This document shows positions 49,860-61,364 of a stretch of 64,000 nucleotides of DNA, piece after piece. The translations under genes and the position numbers were made by a program. The DNA lies in NCBI GenBank assembly GCA_963277665.1, contig OY728147.1:1262935424-1262999423 (forward strand). The letters are read 5' to 3'. The notes under the pieces were generated by a model that was not told where the DNA came from, made no database searches, and saw nothing but the letters and a program-made list of their open reading frames with translations. Position 1 is the stretch's first letter; every line of letters starts with the position of its first letter. The DNA comes from Viscum album. Its lineage: Eukaryota; Streptophyta; Magnoliopsida; Santalales; Viscaceae.

Positions 49860-50686
49860 TCCCTCACAGAATTTTGAGATTGCCATGTCATTTCATTAGC
49901 CATATTTTTTTTCAAAAAAACCACCATAAGATGAATCTCCTTATTCCACCACACATGATCACTATTTTCATGAATTTATACTGGTTGTTTCTAATAATAA
50001 TGGTTATCTACCATGTGAATGAATTCAATGAACAAAATATCAGATGAATTAGAAACATATCTTCATAACATTGAAACAAAAATATGTTATATACATGGGA
50101 TGAACATAGAGGAAAATCCACTTGATACAAAAACGATGCAACATTTTTGAGATTTTATATGTTCCAATGAATGATGTACTTAGCTTTCCCTTTTTAATAA
50201 AAAATATAAAACCTTAACATGGATATTATTTAAGCAAAATATTATCCCTTACTTTGAAAGAACAATTATTCCTCTGGTAATCTATATAGCCTTCCATCCT
50301 TATTTGAGAAGTTATCATATATTACTGAATCATATTAACCATCTCAACCCTTTATTTTACCATCTGTAGAACCATCATCTTTCTATATCTTACTTCATAA
50401 AAAATATTTGGTGTCCGACATCACTTTCTATAAAATGTGTTAGAGGGTTTAGTGTGTATACTAGAATGAAAATGGATGTTATAGGAAAACTCAACCAATG
50501 AAAGATATTGATACCATCTTCCAGGGTAATAAATTGATTAAAAAAAATCTTGCATTCCATGGTCTAAATATATTTTTTAGACTATCCATTAGATTGCGGA
50601 ATGAAAGATGTATTGAAATTTAATTTAGTACCCAATATATTCTGAAGTCCTTCATGAAAAATAAAAGTGAAAATGGGATAATGGTG
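49860..50686 (-). pseudogene. Old chromovirus integrase (C-terminal part) and chromodomain
   Basis: Minus-strand translation shows GLQNILGTKLNFNTSF and PQSNG (about 50650-50580), the part around the third catalytic residue. Next comes a decayed mid-section, then IKKGKLSTSFIGTYKI (about 50205-50150), which is the GPY/F module, and a chromodomain-like end with ANEMTWQSQNS and SYPN (about 49920-49865). The catalytic Glu position after PQSNG reads Lys (SKKY for SERT). Many stops and shifts are present. It is contiguous in meaning with 62275-64000: the integrase is cut exactly at the TE2 borders. Confidence 0.75.
50682..50686. repeat. Target-site duplication of TE2, left copy (TGGTG)
   Basis: TGGTG precedes TGTAATGGCC; TTGTG follows the right end at 62275-62279. 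Four of five bases agree. The site lies inside the integrase coding region of the old chromovirus. Confidence 0.65.
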
Positions 50687-50793
50687 TGTAATGGCCTGGG
50701 TTTTTGGGGTCCATTACTTGGTAAAAATCTGATGTTGAGGTGTTCTGGGTGGTCTGGAAGGCCATCCTAGCTTCTCGGTGACTCCTAGCATTA

Positions 50794-51197
50794 GCCTTAG
50801 CCTACCAGTAGCCTTGGCCTACCGGTAGAGATAGCCTACCGGTTACCTTGGGGTACCGGTAGCTCTAGGCTACCAGTAGCTCTAGGCTACCGGTAGCTCT
50901 CAGCTACCAGTGGCTCTCAGCTACTGGTATCTCCAGAAAACCGGTAGCTCTTGGCTACCAGTAGTTGTCACCAACCGGTAGATCTAGGATACCAGCAGCT
51001 CTCAGCGACCAGTAGTCGTTGCTAACCAGTAGCTCTCGGCTAGAGGTAGCTATCAGCAACCAGTAGATCTCCGCTACCGATAGCTATCGCCAACCGGTAG
51101 CTCTCGGTTACCGGTAGCTGTCACCAACCGGTAGCTCTTGGCTACTGGTAGCTGTCGCCAACTGTTAGATCTCGGCTACCAGTAGCTCTCGCCTACC
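50794..51197. repeat. 17-bp minisatellite, 23 units (TE2 5' LTR)
   Basis: Consensus GCTCTCGGCTACCGGTA, with a second variant GCTGTCGCCAACCGGTA that tends to alternate in the right half. From 50794 to the start of the final partial unit at 51185 is exactly 23 x 17 bp, with no loss of phase. Most units carry ACCGGT, and CTACCGGTAG across unit borders is a 10-bp palindrome. Open frames here are repeat artefacts. Confidence 0.93.
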
Positions 51198-52859
51198 CCC
51201 CATGGGTTTTCTAGTAGCGACTCCTTTTTACGCAAATTGGTTTTTAAACCATGTTTTGACCCCTTTAACCCTGTTTTAAAGCCCGTAAATTCCCATTAAT
51301 GGCGTTTAAATTAAATAATTGGTGAGGTACCCTCCTTAAATGAAACCCCATGAGGTGTGCATCAGTTTAAACCGCCCCAAAAGGCGTGGACCTTTTTAAG
51401 TGTGTGTGGGGTGTCCTAGCCTCATTTTCATCCCACGATCCCACTTCTTACGCGGTTTTGAGTTTTTCTTTCCACATCTTAACCATCCTGAGAATGCTGT
51501 ATCTCATCCTTTATAACCTAAAGGCTTCTCCCTACGTTTCTTTTTCTCTATCACCCTACGCTCGGAGTACCCTTCCTTATGATGAGTTGTAACCCCTCGA
51601 TGTTTCCCATGATCACATTCCGTGGAGTTCCTGCTACTCACGCGAGGATTTAACGTTGATCCTTGATCAGTCTTGTAGGGATTTTATCCTCCGTGTCTCA
51701 TTCTCTGTATCATGTGGTGTATGCATGATATTGTCTTTGTTGAAATTGATGAAATCTATCGTAATGAAGATAATGAACGGAACTTTAAAGAATGAAGGGG
51801 TGATGTGACCGATGTTCTGCTATACTTTTTATGTTGTTATGTTTTTTGAATTTTACGGGCCTATACTCACTGAAAATCATGGTCATTAGTGGTCTTTCCA
51901 TGCGCACTAATGAACCTTGGTACCCCTGTATGTTTAAATGGCCGTAACATGGAATTGGTTAATTACGTATACTTGGTTAAATAAATTTAAAGCACCAGGA
52001 TCAACCCTTTTATGTGGTATCCCCGGTTAAAGTACAGTGGAATTAAAACCATGGAGTGTGTTAAATATTTTAAATCTAAAAATACATGCATGGGCCTGCC
52101 TTGTGTTTGTGGTAGCTATTTGGTTGTTTCTTTCATGGGCCGATTGCTGGGGCGATGCGGGTGGGGATGGGATCCCCTGTCATACTTTCACAGGTTGTGA
52201 ATTTGAGGACGTGTGATCACTCTTCTTATATCACGAATTGGGGTGGGATTCTCTGTTGTTGAGAAACCATTGGCTGCTGGATTTTGGAGACATGGGGTTG
52301 TGTCTCGAGTTTTTCTTTGGTTCCAGTACTTCGAGGGATCTCACTTATCCCTTGTTATTGTGACATTTCCATATAATCGGGTGTGAATGCTTATATTGCT
52401 GTTGGCTGTAACCTTTTTCCATTGGTTTGTGCTTATGATTTTAGTTTCCTAGTAGTGCAGAACTTTATTTAAATGAGATTACTTGAACACGGAATCAAGA
52501 ATATCTTAAATGGGAATTGGTTCTGGGGGTGAGTTGTGTCTTGGCTGTGAGAAGTGTGCTTCTTTGAATAGGGACGAGTGTTCTTGTGCTTGGGTTGTCT
52601 TTGGAAACACTAGGTTGGGTTGATTATTGGTTACTTATACATATATTTTTAATTCTTATGCTTCTTATTCGTGCCCCACCCAATTTGAGCACTTAGTGTT
52701 GAACAACCCCAGTTCATGGGGGAGGGTGTTTTTTCCAAAACTTCTATTAGTGGCTGGTTATTTGCTCATTTCTTCTCCCTTTCCCGGATAGTCCAAGTAT
52801 CTTCGAGTAGGCTTCGATGGACTAAAGTCCATTATTAGCCCAAGAATCTTTAGGCGGGG

Positions 52860-53115
52860 TAGTTGTTGTGGTTGGCCCAGGTGTTTGCGAGTAGGATGTT
52901 TCCCAAGTGTCTTAGGGATGAGGCCCAGGTGTCTTCGGGTGTGGCAATAGTTGTTCTGACCTAGGTGTTTGCGGGTATGGTTGTGTGTGGTGGTTGTGGC
53001 CCTGGTGTCTTCGGGCGGGATAGTGGTTTTGGCCCAGGTGTGTGCCGACGGGGTTTGGCAGTGGGACTGTGGTGAGGATGTGGCCCAGTTGTGTGCGGGT
53101 GGGGTGTGACAGTGG
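52860..53115. repeat. Irregular G/T-rich repeat, TE2 5' LTR
   Basis: Motifs of the type GGCCCAGGTGT followed by TGCGGGT or TTCGGG recur at irregular spacing of roughly 30-60 bp. The partner region is about 61365-61570. The reverse strand yields a Pro/His/Thr-rich open frame that I regard as an artefact. Confidence 0.6.
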
Positions 53116-53824
53116 GTCTGCAGTAAGAATGATGGGATTGGTTCGATGGATATTTATTCATCAATAACCAATGGGAAAGTGGTGCGGGGTACCCAAATAT
53201 CGATGTGTTATTACTATAAATTACTTGACTTGCGTTATTTAGGGAGTGTGCCTCAGTGTGGTTGGGTGGATAGATTTTTTCTACTTGGGTGATTGGCTAT
53301 CTCTTTTTCCACTGGACATTAGAATGTATCCTCACTTGTGCATGTGATTGTTTGGTTTTCCCTACTGTGTATACTTGTATGCTCACCCTACGTATATAAA
53401 ACTATTTTCAGGTTTCCAGGAGGACATCAGGGATCATGTGGGACCGTACTAGCTCATACATTAGGGCAGTTGCGGTTGTCATTTTCCATTCATGGTACTT
53501 TACCATTTGGAGTTTTGTGGCTTTCATCCCGTACTTTTGAACATGCATATGGGAATGGTTTACTATTGGATTTACCTTTACTTTCATCCTTACATGCATT
53601 TTCAGTTTTGGTTTTGTGGGATTTACCATCTTATCTCCCGATCCTATTAAAATAAAAAGGGTAATTCCTTCCATTTACTGTGTGATTCTATACCCTTAGT
53701 GCTGGTGTCCACTCCGGGACATATTGAAGGTGGGGGTCATTATCTCTCCTTCAACTTAAAGAAGGAAGGGACTATAAATCTACTGACCCTTCTCTCATTT
53801 TGGTGAAGACAGGTCGTGACTGAA

Positions 53825-53840
53825 TGGTATCAGAGGCAGG
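53825..53840 (+). other. Primer-binding site of TE2 (initiator tRNA-Met)
   Basis: TGGTATCAGAGGCAGG, followed by TT, matches the complement of the plant initiator tRNA-Met 3' end at 17 of 18 positions. It starts three bases after the LTR. Confidence 0.92.
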
Positions 53841-54193
53841 TTGAGAGATAAGATGGAGTCAGGAGTTAGGAATAGTGAGGATTGCATGGGATGGTAGGGC
53901 AATAGAGTTGGGTGACCTTGGTGCGTGAATTAGGTTAGGGAAGACTAGCTAGGACACAGGATTTTGGGGCCCCCCGTGATCCGATGCAAGGACTCTGGAC
54001 CTACCGAACGACCAAGTGAGGCCACACTGATTGCAGGGTAGAGACCCTAGGAAGGGTACATGAATCATAATGACTTTTGTTCTCGTGTTTCTAGGTTGTT
54101 CTGGGAAATTTAAATTAATAAGAAGTTTAAGAAATTTTGAGATCAATATTCTGCACTACTTGGGCTCAGGAATTCTTTGGTTACCTTGAAACT

Positions 54194-55035
54194 ATGGAAC
54201 CCGGGAGATGACCACGAGTTGTACGGATGATCGAGGCCCAGGAGGTTGACTTGCCCAATCGGCAGAGGGCTGATCAAGAGGAGGAGGATGACCAGTGGCA
54301 TAAGATGCATCGAACCTTCTAGCGACAGACCCTTGAGAAGTACAAGGGAATCACCTTTGACATGAAGACGGAGGGCTGGCTAGAAGAGCTGGTGAAAGCT
54401 TTCGGCCTGATCTAGGCTCTGACCGAGTACTGAGTTCCTCTAACCGTCATCCAGATGCAGGAAGCAGCGCATCAGTGGTGGACACTCTACCTGGGGGAGA
54501 GGAGAGAGGCTGTGGTGGCATGAGATGATATCGAGAAGGAGTTCATGGCGGAATTCCTCTCTTCTACGATGAAGGCTGATAAGTGGCAGGAGATAATATC
54601 CCTCTAGCAAGGGAGTATGTCAGTAATGGAACTAGGGATCAAGTTCATGGACCTCCTCTACTTTTCTATGGACCTCTTTCCAAATGAGGAGTATCGGGCG
54701 AGACATTTAGAGGAGGCGCTCCGACCCTCCCTCCAGTACGCTGTTACCCCCATCACCTTGTCGACATACATGGAGGTCTAGAAGAAGGATGAAGTGGTGG
54801 AGAGGATGCATGCGCTAGGAGGCGTGTCATGAAAGGGGATTTGGCTAGGCCCGTCAAAGGGAAATGCCGTCAGCACCAGACCTCCAGCATCGGGACCCTC
54901 TAGGTTTCTACTTGTAGTGAAAAGACCTCAGTAGTTTTAGTTCCAATACCTCGGTCCTCACCCTTTACCTTTATGCCCAGGACTGAGGTGCTTTGTCTCT
55001 GGGAGCCATGGACATCTCTTGAATTAGTTCCCGGA
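54194..55035 (+). pseudogene. gag: TE2 gag
   Basis: The frame starting MEPGR at 54194 shows KYKGITFDM, EEDDQWHKMHR, AAHQWW and DDIEKEFMAEFLSS, the core of the Retrotrans_gag domain. It then gives LEEALRPSLQYAVTPIT. At 54989-55030, in another frame, CFVSGSHGHLLN is a decayed zinc knuckle whose second Cys reads Ser and whose last Cys is lost. Gag forms the virus-like particle and binds element RNA. Within 54194-54790 there are seven in-frame TAG or TGA stops. Each can be explained by a single C-to-T change on one strand (CAG to TAG, CGA to TGA, TGG to TGA). The zinc-knuckle frame differs from the main gag frame. Confidence 0.82.
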
Positions 55036-55269
55036 CCGAGTACAGTATGGTGGTGGCGAACAGGCCCAACATCCGCCTCAATAGTAGCTTCCAGTGAGGC
55101 CTTTCCAGCAGCAACAACAGGGTCAGCGAACTTCTGATCCTCTGAGGGCAGATGTTGTAGGGGGAGGCTGCCCTCAGGGCGCTCCTTGAGGACCTCGAAC
55201 AGGGTGTGTTCGAGGAGGTTTTTGACAGTCGAGAGGCAGAGGAGCCAGGCACGGGTAGTTTCACGCCGC

Positions 55270-55640
55270 GGAGGCAGCAGTTCTAGCAGGACCGGAGGTC
55301 ATTGGAGGTATGATCAGTTTGTTCAGTATCCTTTCTTATGTATTCTTCGATACAGGAGATTCACACTCCTTTGTTACACCCAGTATGGCCCGTGGTTTGG
55401 GTCTAGATATTGAAAGACTTTCAGTGCCCCTGGTGCTGAGCACACCAGTCGGAGGTCATACCGACTTGTTATAGATTTGTAGAGGATGTAGACTGATGAT
55501 AGAGCCACATCAGTCTGTCAGGGATCTATTAATACTACAGATTCAGCCACACGATGTCATCCTAGGAATCGACGGGCTGTTCTCTGTGTGTTCCATCATC
55601 AAATGCTTCTGAGGAAGGGTTGTGTTCTCAGACTTGGGCG
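55270..55640 (+). pseudogene. TE2 aspartic protease and linker
   Basis: In one frame: VLAGPEVIGGMISLFSI, then FFDTGDSHSFV with the catalytic Asp at 55349-55351, and later ILGIDGLFSV, the second conserved block of retroelement proteases. The DTG triad is intact. Several TAG or TGA stops interrupt the frame before and after. The enzyme would cut the gag-pol polyprotein. It lies just before RT in the same frame. Confidence 0.78.
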
Positions 55641-55699
55641 GCCGACGTGTTACTTTTACCAGCGAGCGGAGTGTCCGGAATGGCAGCAGGTGAGAGGAA

Positions 55700-56616
55700 C
55701 CCCTTCTCTCCTTGATAGTCGAGCTGTCAGTAGAGTCAGTGGATGCTGAGATGGTGGAGGTACCAGGGATCATCAGTAAGTTTATGGATGTCTTCCCTGG
55801 GGAGGTGATGACTCTACCCACTCGACATGATATCAAGTTTGGGATAGACTTGCAGGCTGGTGCTCACCTGATTTTGGTGGATCCCTACAGGATGGCGCCT
55901 TCGGATCTACGGTAGTTGCAGATTCAGATTGACGATCTAATGAAGAAGGGTTTTTTTGACCATGTGCATCACCATGGGGGGCTCCTGTGTTGTTTGTGAA
56001 GAAGGAGGATGGTGGTCTAAGGATGTTCATAGAATACAGGAGGTTGAATCAGGTAACGGTCAAGAATCGCTACCCTCTTCCTAGTATAGACGATCTCTTT
56101 GACCAGTTGAAAGGGGAAGGATGGTTCGCAAAGATTGACCTACGGTCTGAATATCATCAGTTGAGGGTTAAGGAGGGAGACATCCTAAATACGGATTTCA
56201 AGTGCAGATATGGGCACTTCGAGTTTGTGGTCATGCCGTTCGGCGTTACGAATGCTCCAGCTGTGTTCATGGGGCTTATGAACTCCCTCCTCCAAGTGTA
56301 TCTGGATCGGTTCGTGGTCGTGTACATTGAAGACATCCTGATCTACTCAAGATCAGAGGAGGATTACGTTGAGCACCTGAGGATGGTTTTGGAGGTCCTC
56401 CGACAACACCAACTCTATGGGAAATTGTCGAAGTGTAGGTTTTGGACACAAGAAGTGCACATCCTTGGGCACGTAGTGTCCGAGAAAGGAGTAGCTATAG
56501 ACCCATCGAAGGTTGAGGCAGTTTTTTCTTGGGCAGCACCCCAGAACATGGCCGAGGTCCGTAGTTTCGTCGAGCTGGCAGGTTACTATAGGAGGTTCAT
56601 ACCCAACTTTTCCTGA
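55700..56616 (+). pseudogene. TE2 reverse transcriptase
   Basis: The first part (about 55750-55960) reads EVPGIISKFMDVFP and DPYRMAPSDLR. A one-base frameshift near 55965 separates it from a 209-residue open stretch (55987-56616) with [61 protein letters not shown] and [16 protein letters not shown]. The open stretch ends in TGA after RRFIPNFS. The YxDD catalytic box reads YIED, so the first metal-binding Asp is Glu. The usual Gly in IDLRSGYHQ is also Glu. The enzyme is expected to be inactive. Best-preserved coding part of the window. Confidence 0.92.
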
Positions 56617-56619
56617 GTT

Positions 56620-57090
56620 GTAGCACCTTTGACAGCCTTGACCAAAAAGGACCAGGAATTCGTGTAGAGTGAGCAGTTCATGGTAGCCTTCAGCTATCTA
56701 AACGATAAGTTGGTTAGTGCCCCAGTGTTGAGGTTACCATATGAAGTGGCGACGTATGAGGTATTCTGTGATGCTTCAGAACAGGACCTCGGGACTTGTG
56801 TTGATGCAGTAGCAAGGGGTGATCTCTTATGGGTCAAGGCAGTTATGACTCCATGAGTGTAATTATGCCACCCATGATCGGAAGCTTACGATGGCCGTTT
56901 TTACACTAATGTTGTGGCGGCATTACCTCATCGGAGAGCGCTTTGTGGTCTTTACGGACCACAAAATCTTGGAGTATATCTTCTCCTAGCGGGACCTGAA
57001 CTTAAGGCATCGAAGGTGGATGGAGTTCCTCTAGGATTATTAATTCCAGATTTCTTACACCTTAGGGTAAGGAAACATGGTGGCTGATTC
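56620..57090 (+). pseudogene. TE2 RNase H
   Basis: PLTALTKKDQEFV links RT to RNase H. YEVFCDASEQDLG carries the first catalytic Asp. After a frameshift near 56810 the frame resumes with ISYGSRQL, HDRKLTMAVFTLMLWRHYL, VVFTDHKILEYIF and MVADSLSRK. At least six stop codons are present. The domain removes the RNA strand of the hybrid during reverse transcription. It passes directly into the integrase region in the same frame. Confidence 0.85.
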
Positions 57091-58250
57091 CCTAAGCAGG
57101 AAATCATATAATGAAGTAGTTCGGGAATATACAGATGCTTGGAGAGCGATGGAAGAGTTAGAGGCCTCGCATTTGGATGCAAGGGTGGAAGGTGGAAGAG
57201 GTCGTCTATTTCAGATGACTGTAGTTACCTCCTTAGTGGTGCAAGTGGAAGAGTCTCAGTGGGGGGACATGGAGGTGGAAGTGATGCGGGAACATGTTTA
57301 TCAGGGAAATGCTCCTGAGGGATGGTCGGAGGATGGCCATTATCAGATACTTTTCTGTGGAAGGCTTTTCATTCCAAAGACGATGTGTAAAGATGTTCTA
57401 TGTGAGTTCCATGGCTTGGCATTAGCGGTACATCCTGTGATCTCAAAGATGTACCAAGTCCTGAGGATACAGTTTAGGTGGCCCTGGGTAAAGTGGGTGG
57501 TGGAAAAGTTTGTGGAAAAGTGCCTCGTGTGTCAGCAAGTAAAGGATGGACAATGTTTTCCTGGAGGGCCGTTACAGTAGTTAGATGATCCCGAGTGGAA
57601 GTAGCATAAAATCTCGATAGACTTTGTCACAGGGATACCCAGGGCTCAGGGAGGATATGATGCCATCTGGGTAGTGGTTGATCGTTTGAAAAAATCAGCA
57701 CACTTATTGGAGATTAAGGAGTCCAGCCCGGTGAACACCTTAGCCCAAAGGTACGTCGATGAGGTGGTGCAGTTTCATGGGATCCCGAGATCTATTGTCT
57801 CCGATCGAGAGATGTGGTTTATCTCATGAGTCTATAGGGGATTACAGCATGCCTTTGGCACCCATCTACGCCTTAGCACTAACTTCCACCCTCAAACAGA
57901 TGGGAAAACAGAACGAACAATTCAGACATTGGAAGACATGCTATGGGCATGTGTTCTGGTTTTTAGTGGATCATGGTTATGACACTTGCCTCTAGTGGAG
58001 TTTTATTGTAAAAATTCCTTCCACTCCACAATTGGTATTAAACCGTTTTAGGCCTTGTATGGAAGGCGGCGTCGTTCACCCGTTTGCTGGATAGAGATTG
58101 GGGAAGTAGTTGTTCTTGTGCCAGAAGTGGTGCAGGGCATCACTGAGAAGGTTCAACTCATGCGTGAGAGGATGAAGGCAGCCCAAAACCGGAAAAAGTC
58201 TTATTCCAATCATAGAAGGAGGCCCCTGGAGTTTGAGAGGTTTCACCTCG
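57091..58250 (+). pseudogene. TE2 integrase (zinc finger and catalytic core)
   Basis: The H2C2 zinc finger is visible as EFH...AVHP followed by CLVCQQVKDG (about 57400-57550), ligands intact. The core shows ISIDFVTGIP with Asp at 57620-57622, IVSDREMWF with Asp at 57803-57805, and HPQTDGKTERTIQTLED with Glu at 57911-57913. All three are in one frame and the last two have 35 residues between them, so the DD35E triad is complete. VQLMRERMKAAQNRKKSY and RRRPLEFE follow. Stops lie before and within the core (for example at 57580, 57598 and 57827), and a frameshift occurs near 58250. Confidence 0.9.
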
Positions 58251-58259
58251 ACGTGGGCA

Positions 58260-58640
58260 GCGAAGGTTTGGGAAGGGGAGTAAGCTCTCCCCTAGGTTCT
58301 TCAAACCTTTCAAGGTGTTCGGACAAGTTGGTGAGGTGGTGTATCAGTTGGTGTTGCCACCTCACATGGGGAAAATTCACAACGTCTTTCACGTTTTCCA
58401 TCTTCATCGATATCTACACGATGACTCCCACATCATCGATTGGGGAGAGTTAGATGTTGAAGACGATGTGACCTTCAAAGAATGACCAATCAAGATCGAG
58501 GATTGTAAGGAGAATGTTCTTCATGGACAAACCATAACCTTGGTTTGTGTGTTGTGGAGGCATGGTGTCCTGGAAGAGAGAACTTGGGAATGAGAGGCCA
58601 AGTTACAAATTCAGTACCCAGAGTTGTTTTGCCTTCCTTG
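58260..58640 (+). pseudogene. TE2 integrase GPY/F module and chromodomain
   Basis: In the shifted frame: GSKLSPRFFKPFKV, GEVVYQLVLPPHMG, IHNVFHVFHLHRYL, HIIDWGELDVEDDV, then a TGA at 58483. The chromodomain follows with PIKIEDCKENVL, ITLVCVLWRHGVLEERTWE and LQIQYPELF. This C-terminal chromodomain is the defining trait of chromoviruses and binds histone marks to guide insertion. A second TGA falls within it, after TWE. The domain order matches the remnant in TE1. Confidence 0.88.
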
Positions 58641-59113
58641 TTGTTTTTGTTCTGATCCTTGAGAGAATTTACCTTGTGATTTAATATATATAATGATTGT
58701 GTTGCATAGATATTAGATGATATATTCCCTGTTCTTTGTGTGCGTGTGTGTACGAATGTGTGATAATGGGAAAACCTAAAAGCTAATCAGGACGCATTAG
58801 TGTGGATGCGATTAAACCCATGCTGCCGAGTCAGTGCTGCCAAAGCAGATAATATCCTGACATGTAGGAGGGGACACCCTAGCTCATGTGTTTGGACAGT
58901 GTGATCCTTTTGCTTGTTGTGAATGGTTGTGGTTGATAACTCTTGGGGGGAGTATTCCTAGATATAGGGGGAGGGTTCTATTCCAGATTTCGAACAACTC
59001 AGCGGTTTACCCCTGAGAAGTGTCATTAAAGGGTGGTTGTTTGGACCACACTTTTCTCCTTTATGGGTTGTTCTTATATTCATGGGGACGAGAATAGTTT
59101 GAGAAGTATCTAA
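58641..59113 (+). other. TE2 3' untranslated part before the 3' LTR
   Basis: About 470 bp between the chromodomain and the 3' LTR, no coding signal. G-rich patches (GGGGGGAG near 58946, GGGGGAGGG near 58969) are present. No strong PPT directly abuts the LTR; AGTTTGAGAAGTATCTAA precedes it and may be the worn tract. Confidence 0.6.
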
Positions 59114-59220
59114 TGTAATGGCCCGGGTTTTTGGGGTTCATTACTTGGTAAACATTTGTTGTTGAGGTGTTCTGGGTGGTCTGGAAGGCCATCCCAGCTT
59201 CTCGGTGACTCCTAGCGGTA

Positions 59221-59709
59221 GCCTTGGCCTACCGGTAGCCTCATTCTACTGGTAGATGTAGCCTACCGGTGACCTTGGGGTACCGATAGCTTTCGTCTAC
59301 TGGTATCTCTCGACTACCGGTATCTCTCGACTACCGGTAGCCCTCGCCTATCTGTGGCTCTCGGCTACCGGTAGCTCTAGGAAACTGGTATCTCTTGGCT
59401 AGCAGTATTTGTCGCCAACCGGTAGCTCTAAGCTACCGGAAGCACTCGGCTACCTGTATTCGTCGCCAACCGGTAGCTCTCTGATACCGGTAGCTATCGC
59501 CAACCGGTAGCTCTCGGCTAACGGTAGTTGTCACCAACCGGTAGCTATAGGCTACCGGTAGCTGTCGCCAACCGGTAGCTCTCGGATACCGGTCGCTATC
59601 GCCAAACAGCAGCTCTCAGCAACCGGTAGCTTTCGCCAATAAGTAGCTCTATACTGTCGGTAGCTGATTCCAACCGGTAGCTCTCGGATACCAGTAGCTC
59701 TCGCCTACC
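59221..59709. repeat. 17-bp minisatellite, 28 units (TE2 3' LTR)
   Basis: Same consensus and phase as at 50794. From 59221 to the start of the last partial unit at 59697 is exactly 28 x 17 bp. Both arrays end in the same way (GCTCTCGCCTACC, then CCC). Confidence 0.93.
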
Positions 59710-61364
59710 CCCCCGGGTTTTCCAGTAGCTCCTCTTTTTTACGCAATTTTTTAACCCATGTTTTGACCCATTTAAGCCTGTTTTAATTCCCATTAATGCC
59801 CATTAATGGAATTTAAATTAAATAATTGGTGAGGTACCCTCCTTAAACGAAATACCATGAGGTGTGCATCGGTTAAAACCACCCTGAAAGGAAGTGTGTG
59901 TGGTGTGTCCCAGCCGCGTGGTCAACCCGTGATCCCGCTTCTTACGTGGTTTCGAGTTTTTCTTTCCACATCATAACCATCCCGGGAATGCTGTATCTCA
60001 GACTTTATAACCAAAAATATTCTCCTTACATTTCTTTTTCTCTCTCACCCTACGCTCGGAGTACCCTTCTTCCTGACGAGTTGTAATCCCTCGAAGTTTC
60101 CCTTGATCACATTTGATGGAGTTCCAGCTACTCACACGAGGATTTAACATCGATTGTTGATCCGTCAGGTAGAGATTTTATCCTTCTTCTCTCCTTCTGT
60201 GTATCATGCTAGGTGTTCATGCTTTTGTCTCTATGGAAATTGATGAAACCTAATGTAATGAAGATAATCAATGGATATTTAATGAATGAAGGGGGGGGGG
60301 TGACTGATGTTCTGCTATACTTTTTATATTCTTATGTGTTGTGAATTGTACAGGCCTGTGCTCACTGAAAATCATGGCTGTTGGTGGTCTTTTCTTGCGC
60401 ACTAATGATTCTCGGTACCCCTGTATGTTTAAATGACCGTAACATGGAATTGGTTAATTACGTATACTTGGTTAAATAAATTGAAAGCACCAGGATCAAT
60501 CCTTTTATGTGATAACCCCAGTTAAAGTACAATGTAATTGAAAACATGGAGTGTTTTAAATCTTTTAAATCTGAAAATACATGCATGGGACTGACTTGTG
60601 TTAGTGGTAGCAGTTTGGTTGTTTCTTTCATGGGCCGATTTCTAGGGTGATGCGGGTGGGGATGAGATCCCCTGTTATACTTTCACTGGTTGTGAATTTG
60701 AGGTTATGTGATCACACTACTTATATCACGAATTGGGTTGGTATCCTCTGTTGTTGAGAAACTGTTGGCTCCTAGAATTTGGGGACATGGGGCAGTGTCA
60801 TAGGTTTTTCTTTGGTTCTAGTACTTCGAGGGATCTAACTTATCCCTTGTTGTTGTGAATTTCCAAGAGAACTGGCTGTGAATGCTTAAATTTCTATTGG
60901 ATGTAACCTTTTTCCCTTGGTTTGTGCTTATTCTGTTAGTTGCTAAGTAGTGAAAAAGATTATATAAATGAGATTACTTGAACATGGAAGCAAGAATATC
61001 TTTAATGGGAATTGGTTCTGGGGGTGAGTTGTGTCTCGGCTGTGAGCAATGTGCTTCCTATGAATAGGGACGAGTGTGCTTGTGCTTGGGTTGGATTTGA
61101 AAACCCTAGGTTGTGTTGAGTGTTTGTTACTTATACATATATTTGTAGTTCTTATGTTTCTTATTCACACCCCACCCAAGTTGAGCACTTAGTGCCGAAC
61201 ACCCCCATTTCATAAGGGAGGGTGTTTTTTCCAACACTTCTATTAGTGGCTGGTTATTAGCTCCTTTATGATCCCTTTCCTAGATAGCCCAAGTATCTTC
61301 GGTCAGGCTGGGATGGCCTGAAGTCCATTATTATCCCAAGAATCTTCGGGCCGGGTAGTTGTGG

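Larger units (their letters stand above)
50687..53821 (+). repeat. TE2 5' LTR
   Basis: 3135 bp. It carries the 17-bp array near its start and a G/T-rich region of irregular repeats near 52860-53110. CCTACGTATATAAAACTATTTTCAG lies near 53390, shared with the partner. It is clearly homologous to 59114-62274 along its length. Confidence 0.9.

Noticed and set aside
50794..51197. Regularly spaced 17-bp units considered as a CRISPR-like array
   Set aside because: There are no unique spacers, units are directly tandem and diverged, the array lies in an LTR, and the genome is plant nuclear.
52961..53164. Pro/His/Thr-rich minus-strand frame, with a similar one at 61303-61641
   Set aside because: Produced by the irregular G/T-rich LTR repeat; the two copies do not conserve the frame.
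54971..55264. 97-residue minus-strand frame, and similar ones at 55543-55836 and 56952-57182
   Set aside because: They are shadows opposite recognisable plus-strand gag, protease and RNase H coding sequence of TE2.
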